Shown here: piece by piece, positions 63,501-64,000 of the stretch
Position numbering within the stretch: position 1 is the first letter of the stretch
Layout: each line of letters starts with the position of its first letter
NCBI RefSeq assembly: GCF_900177625.1
Contig: NZ_FXAU01000004.1
Coordinates: 343,697 to 407,696 of the forward strand
Source: Sphingobacterium psychroaquaticum
Lineage (GTDB): Bacteria; Bacteroidota; Bacteroidia; Sphingobacteriales; Sphingobacteriaceae
Direction of reading: 5' to 3'
DNA: 64,000 bases
Translations under genes and position numbers: made by a program
Notes under the pieces: generated by a model
Told to the model about the DNA's origin: nothing
Seen by the model: the letters and a program-made list of their open reading frames with translations, nothing else
Databases searched by the model: none

Positions 63501-64000
63501 TGTTGTCTGTAACCACGATATTATGTAGGGTTACATTACCTGTGTTTCTAACTACAATGGTATAGTTTATTATATCTCCAACTTTGTACGAAGCACTCGT
63601 TGAAGAAGTTTTTATAATTTCCATTTCACCGGTTTGCGGTAACACCGTGATCGTACAGGTAGGACAACCTGGGTCAACGCCCGGGTGGTTAGGATCGTTA
63701 GGGTCAACAGGTGTCGGATCCGTAGAGGTCTCCGTAACAGGGCTGCCGTCTGGGTCTGTGCCCGTAGCTGTAGCCAAGTTGTAAACTCCGCCCTTATCGA
63801 TATCCGCTTGTGTCAAGGTGTATTCCGCAGTGAACGTACTGCCGTCAACTGCACCTGGGGCCAACGTAGCGATCGGTCCGCCGACAACAGTAGCGTTGTC
63901 ATCCGTGATCGTAACATTGGTCAAGGTAACGTTACCCGTGTTCGTTACTTTGAACGTGTAGGTAATCTTATCGCCAACGTTTACTTTGCTGTCTCCGTTC
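60502..64000 (-). CDS. Giant repetitive surface adhesin with type B T9SS C-terminal domain, 5' part beyond window edge
   Basis: At least 1165 aa are visible; the frame is open at the right edge. From N to C: parts of three DUF11-like domains (for example KVTNTGNVTLTNVTITD, YTIVVRNTGNVTLHNIVVTD) joined by Pro/Asp-rich linkers with a CPTC motif, eight cadherin-like modules of about 95-110 residues (60769-63250), and a terminal gliding-motility type B CTD (60502-60768: FIPNVFTPNGDGTNDTF, RWGNEVYRSENYDNTW, GTYYYIITP). The CTD directs secretion by T9SS. Upstream of porP/sprF and PorE-like genes; together they form a surface-adhesin export cassette. Confidence 0.95.
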   Translation of the reverse strand, partial: NGDSKVNVGDKITYTFKVTNTGNVTLTNVTITDDNATVVGGPIATLAPGAVDGSTFTAEYTLTQADIDKGGVYNLATATGTDPDGSPVTETSTDPTPVDPNDPNHPGVDPGCPTCTITVLPQTGEMEIIKTSSTSASYKVGDIINYTIVVRNTGNVTLHNIVVTDNNADVTNVGTVWRLAVGADTTLLAKHTITQADLDKRYVANIAHGIGQTPRGEDVEDDSNSGNPYTPNEPVEPGCPTCTITPMPWTPIKATDDTPPSINGKDGGTTPSVLENDELDNAKVDPSEITLTPGKVVDKDDKPVTGITMDPTTGVITVDPETPAGEYTYEYTICEVLNPSNCSTATVTINVTAPAIKAVDDNFGPINGKDGSTNVGNVLTGAGEDSYNGKPADLKDVEINKIKPATPNTGAVNNNVPVLDPTTGIVSVPPMTPAGTYEIEYTIEDKLNPGNDATATVTVVVEPAPINAENDTPPSINGKDGGKTPSVLDNDELNGKPVDPKDITLTPGQPTGPDGKPTDKVTMNPDGSVTVDPETPAGEYEYPYRICEVLNPSNCSTATVTITVTAPAISAEDDTFTPVNGKDGKTNVGNVLNNNGSGTDNYNGKPADLKDVEINNIKPATPNTGAVNNNVPVLDPSTGIVSVPPMTPAGTYEIEYTIEDKLNPGNSSTAKVKVVVDPAPILATDDNPGLFNGKDGGKTPSVFDNDKLNGKDVDPKDVTLTPGKVVDKDGYPAKGITMNPDGTITISPETPAGEYVHTYTICEVLNPNNCSTANVKIVVEAPLIEAKDDKSAPINGKDGGTIPSVLENDLLNGKVVNPKDVTLTPGTATGPNGQPAKGIVMNSDGTITVSPETPAGTYTYPYTICEKVNPNNCSSAVATITVVPAPIVAEDDRFAPINGANGGTTKPVFENDKLNNKVVKPNEVKLTWVDNAPAGLTLNADGTITVAPGTVAGTHQVKYRICEVLNPNNCDDAVATIVVAPAPINAADDTYKVEWSRDVIVTESVLVNDKFNDAPIDLSKVTLTPGVASNPGLKMNPDGTISIAPSTRPGTYTYAYTICEVLNPNNCSTAVATITIEASALFIPNVFTPNGDGTNDTFEIVGLEGFDRVSVVIVNRWGNEVYRSENYDNTWTGRGLNEGTYYYIITPYKNGKSEVIKGWVLIKTR
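60769..63250 (-). repeat. Array of eight tandem cadherin-like modules, order A-B-A-B-A-A-A-A
   Basis: Type A modules end in a Cys-x9-Cys phrase (CEVLNPSNC or close) and have NGKDGG near their start. Type B modules have DKLNPGN in place of the cysteine pair and carry VPPMTPAGTYEIEYTIED. Approximate bounds from N to C: A 62940-63250, B 62613-62940, A 62310-62612, B 61960-62309, A 61655-61960, A 61350-61655, A 61055-61350, A 60769-61055. The two B modules are almost identical over about 67 residues. Confidence 0.88.

Noticed and set aside
62900..63565. A 221-codon open frame on the plus strand opposite the adhesin
   Set aside because: It is antisense to the repetitive adhesin and is open only because the repeated coding sequence lacks stops in that frame; its translation is low-complexity and mirrors the module repeats.
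1..64000. tRNA, rRNA, riboswitch or phage genes
   Set aside because: Spacers were read for cloverleaf ends, conserved rRNA words, known riboswitch cores and integrase or capsid genes; nothing convincing appeared, though covariance-model searches were not possible.

Overview
The window looks like a chromosomal segment of a Bacteroidota bacterium, most likely a Sphingobacteriaceae member (Sphingobacterium-like). This is inferred from gene content and not from a database search. The clues are Bacteroidota-type -7 promoter boxes (TAnnTTTG), a PorP/SprF protein beside an adhesin with a type B type IX secretion C-terminal domain, a miaB/sigma-54 activator pair, DUF983, and gene families typical of the phylum. 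No tRNA, rRNA, CRISPR array, prophage or complete insertion sequence was seen.

Layout. Positions 1-10.0 kb hold housekeeping genes, almost all on the minus strand: sigma-54 activator fragment, miaB, an OmpA lipoprotein, a carboxypeptidase-regulatory-like protein, rlmD, a TetR regulator, pheS, ssb and mutY. An M23 peptidase follows on plus at 10.0-10.9 kb. Positions 11.2-18.7 kb are a complete urease locus on minus: a porin-like gene, then ureA-ureB-ureC-ureE-ureF, a repeat-filled gap, then ureG-ureD and a second, divergent ureE. UreC carries an unusual Tat-like N-terminal extension, and the porin gene has absorbed two copies of a dispersed repeat. Positions 18.8-20.9 kb encode a two-component system. 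It is divergent from a small membrane protein gene and an M1 metallopeptidase gene. A repeat cluster, an AraC regulator, a DUF983 protein and a small GNAT protein complete the plus-strand block to 25.7 kb.

Positions 26.0-49.1 kb are one long minus-strand surface-polysaccharide (O-antigen or capsule) cluster of the Wzx/Wzy type. In transcription order it holds rmlB, rmlC, rmlD and rmlA (dTDP-rhamnose), an SLBB outer-membrane exporter, a Wzz-like chain-length protein, rfbF/rfbG with a reductase and a cupin epimerase (CDP-6-deoxyhexose branch), Wzx, several glycosyltransferases with a Wzy-like polymerase among them, gmd, a nucleotide-sugar epimerase, a WecA/WbpL-type initiating transferase and a WxcM-like cupin. 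The 29.8-42 kb core is visibly more AT-rich than its flanks. The polymerase gene contains a run of nine G, a candidate phase-variation switch.

Positions 49.3-57.4 kb continue envelope and sugar metabolism: a cytidylyltransferase-like gene, two-gene galT-galK, waaA (Kdo transferase), and a UDP-glucuronate decarboxylase-like gene coupled to galE. Positions 57.4-64.0 kb are a surface-adhesin cassette on minus. A very large repeat protein with a type B CTD is cut by the window edge and is followed by porP/sprF and a PorE-like OmpA protein.

Spacers are full of dispersed repeats: GC-rich REP-like palindromes, a roughly 125-bp double-hairpin element found in two copies 30 kb apart, and degenerate GTTAAG-type tracts.
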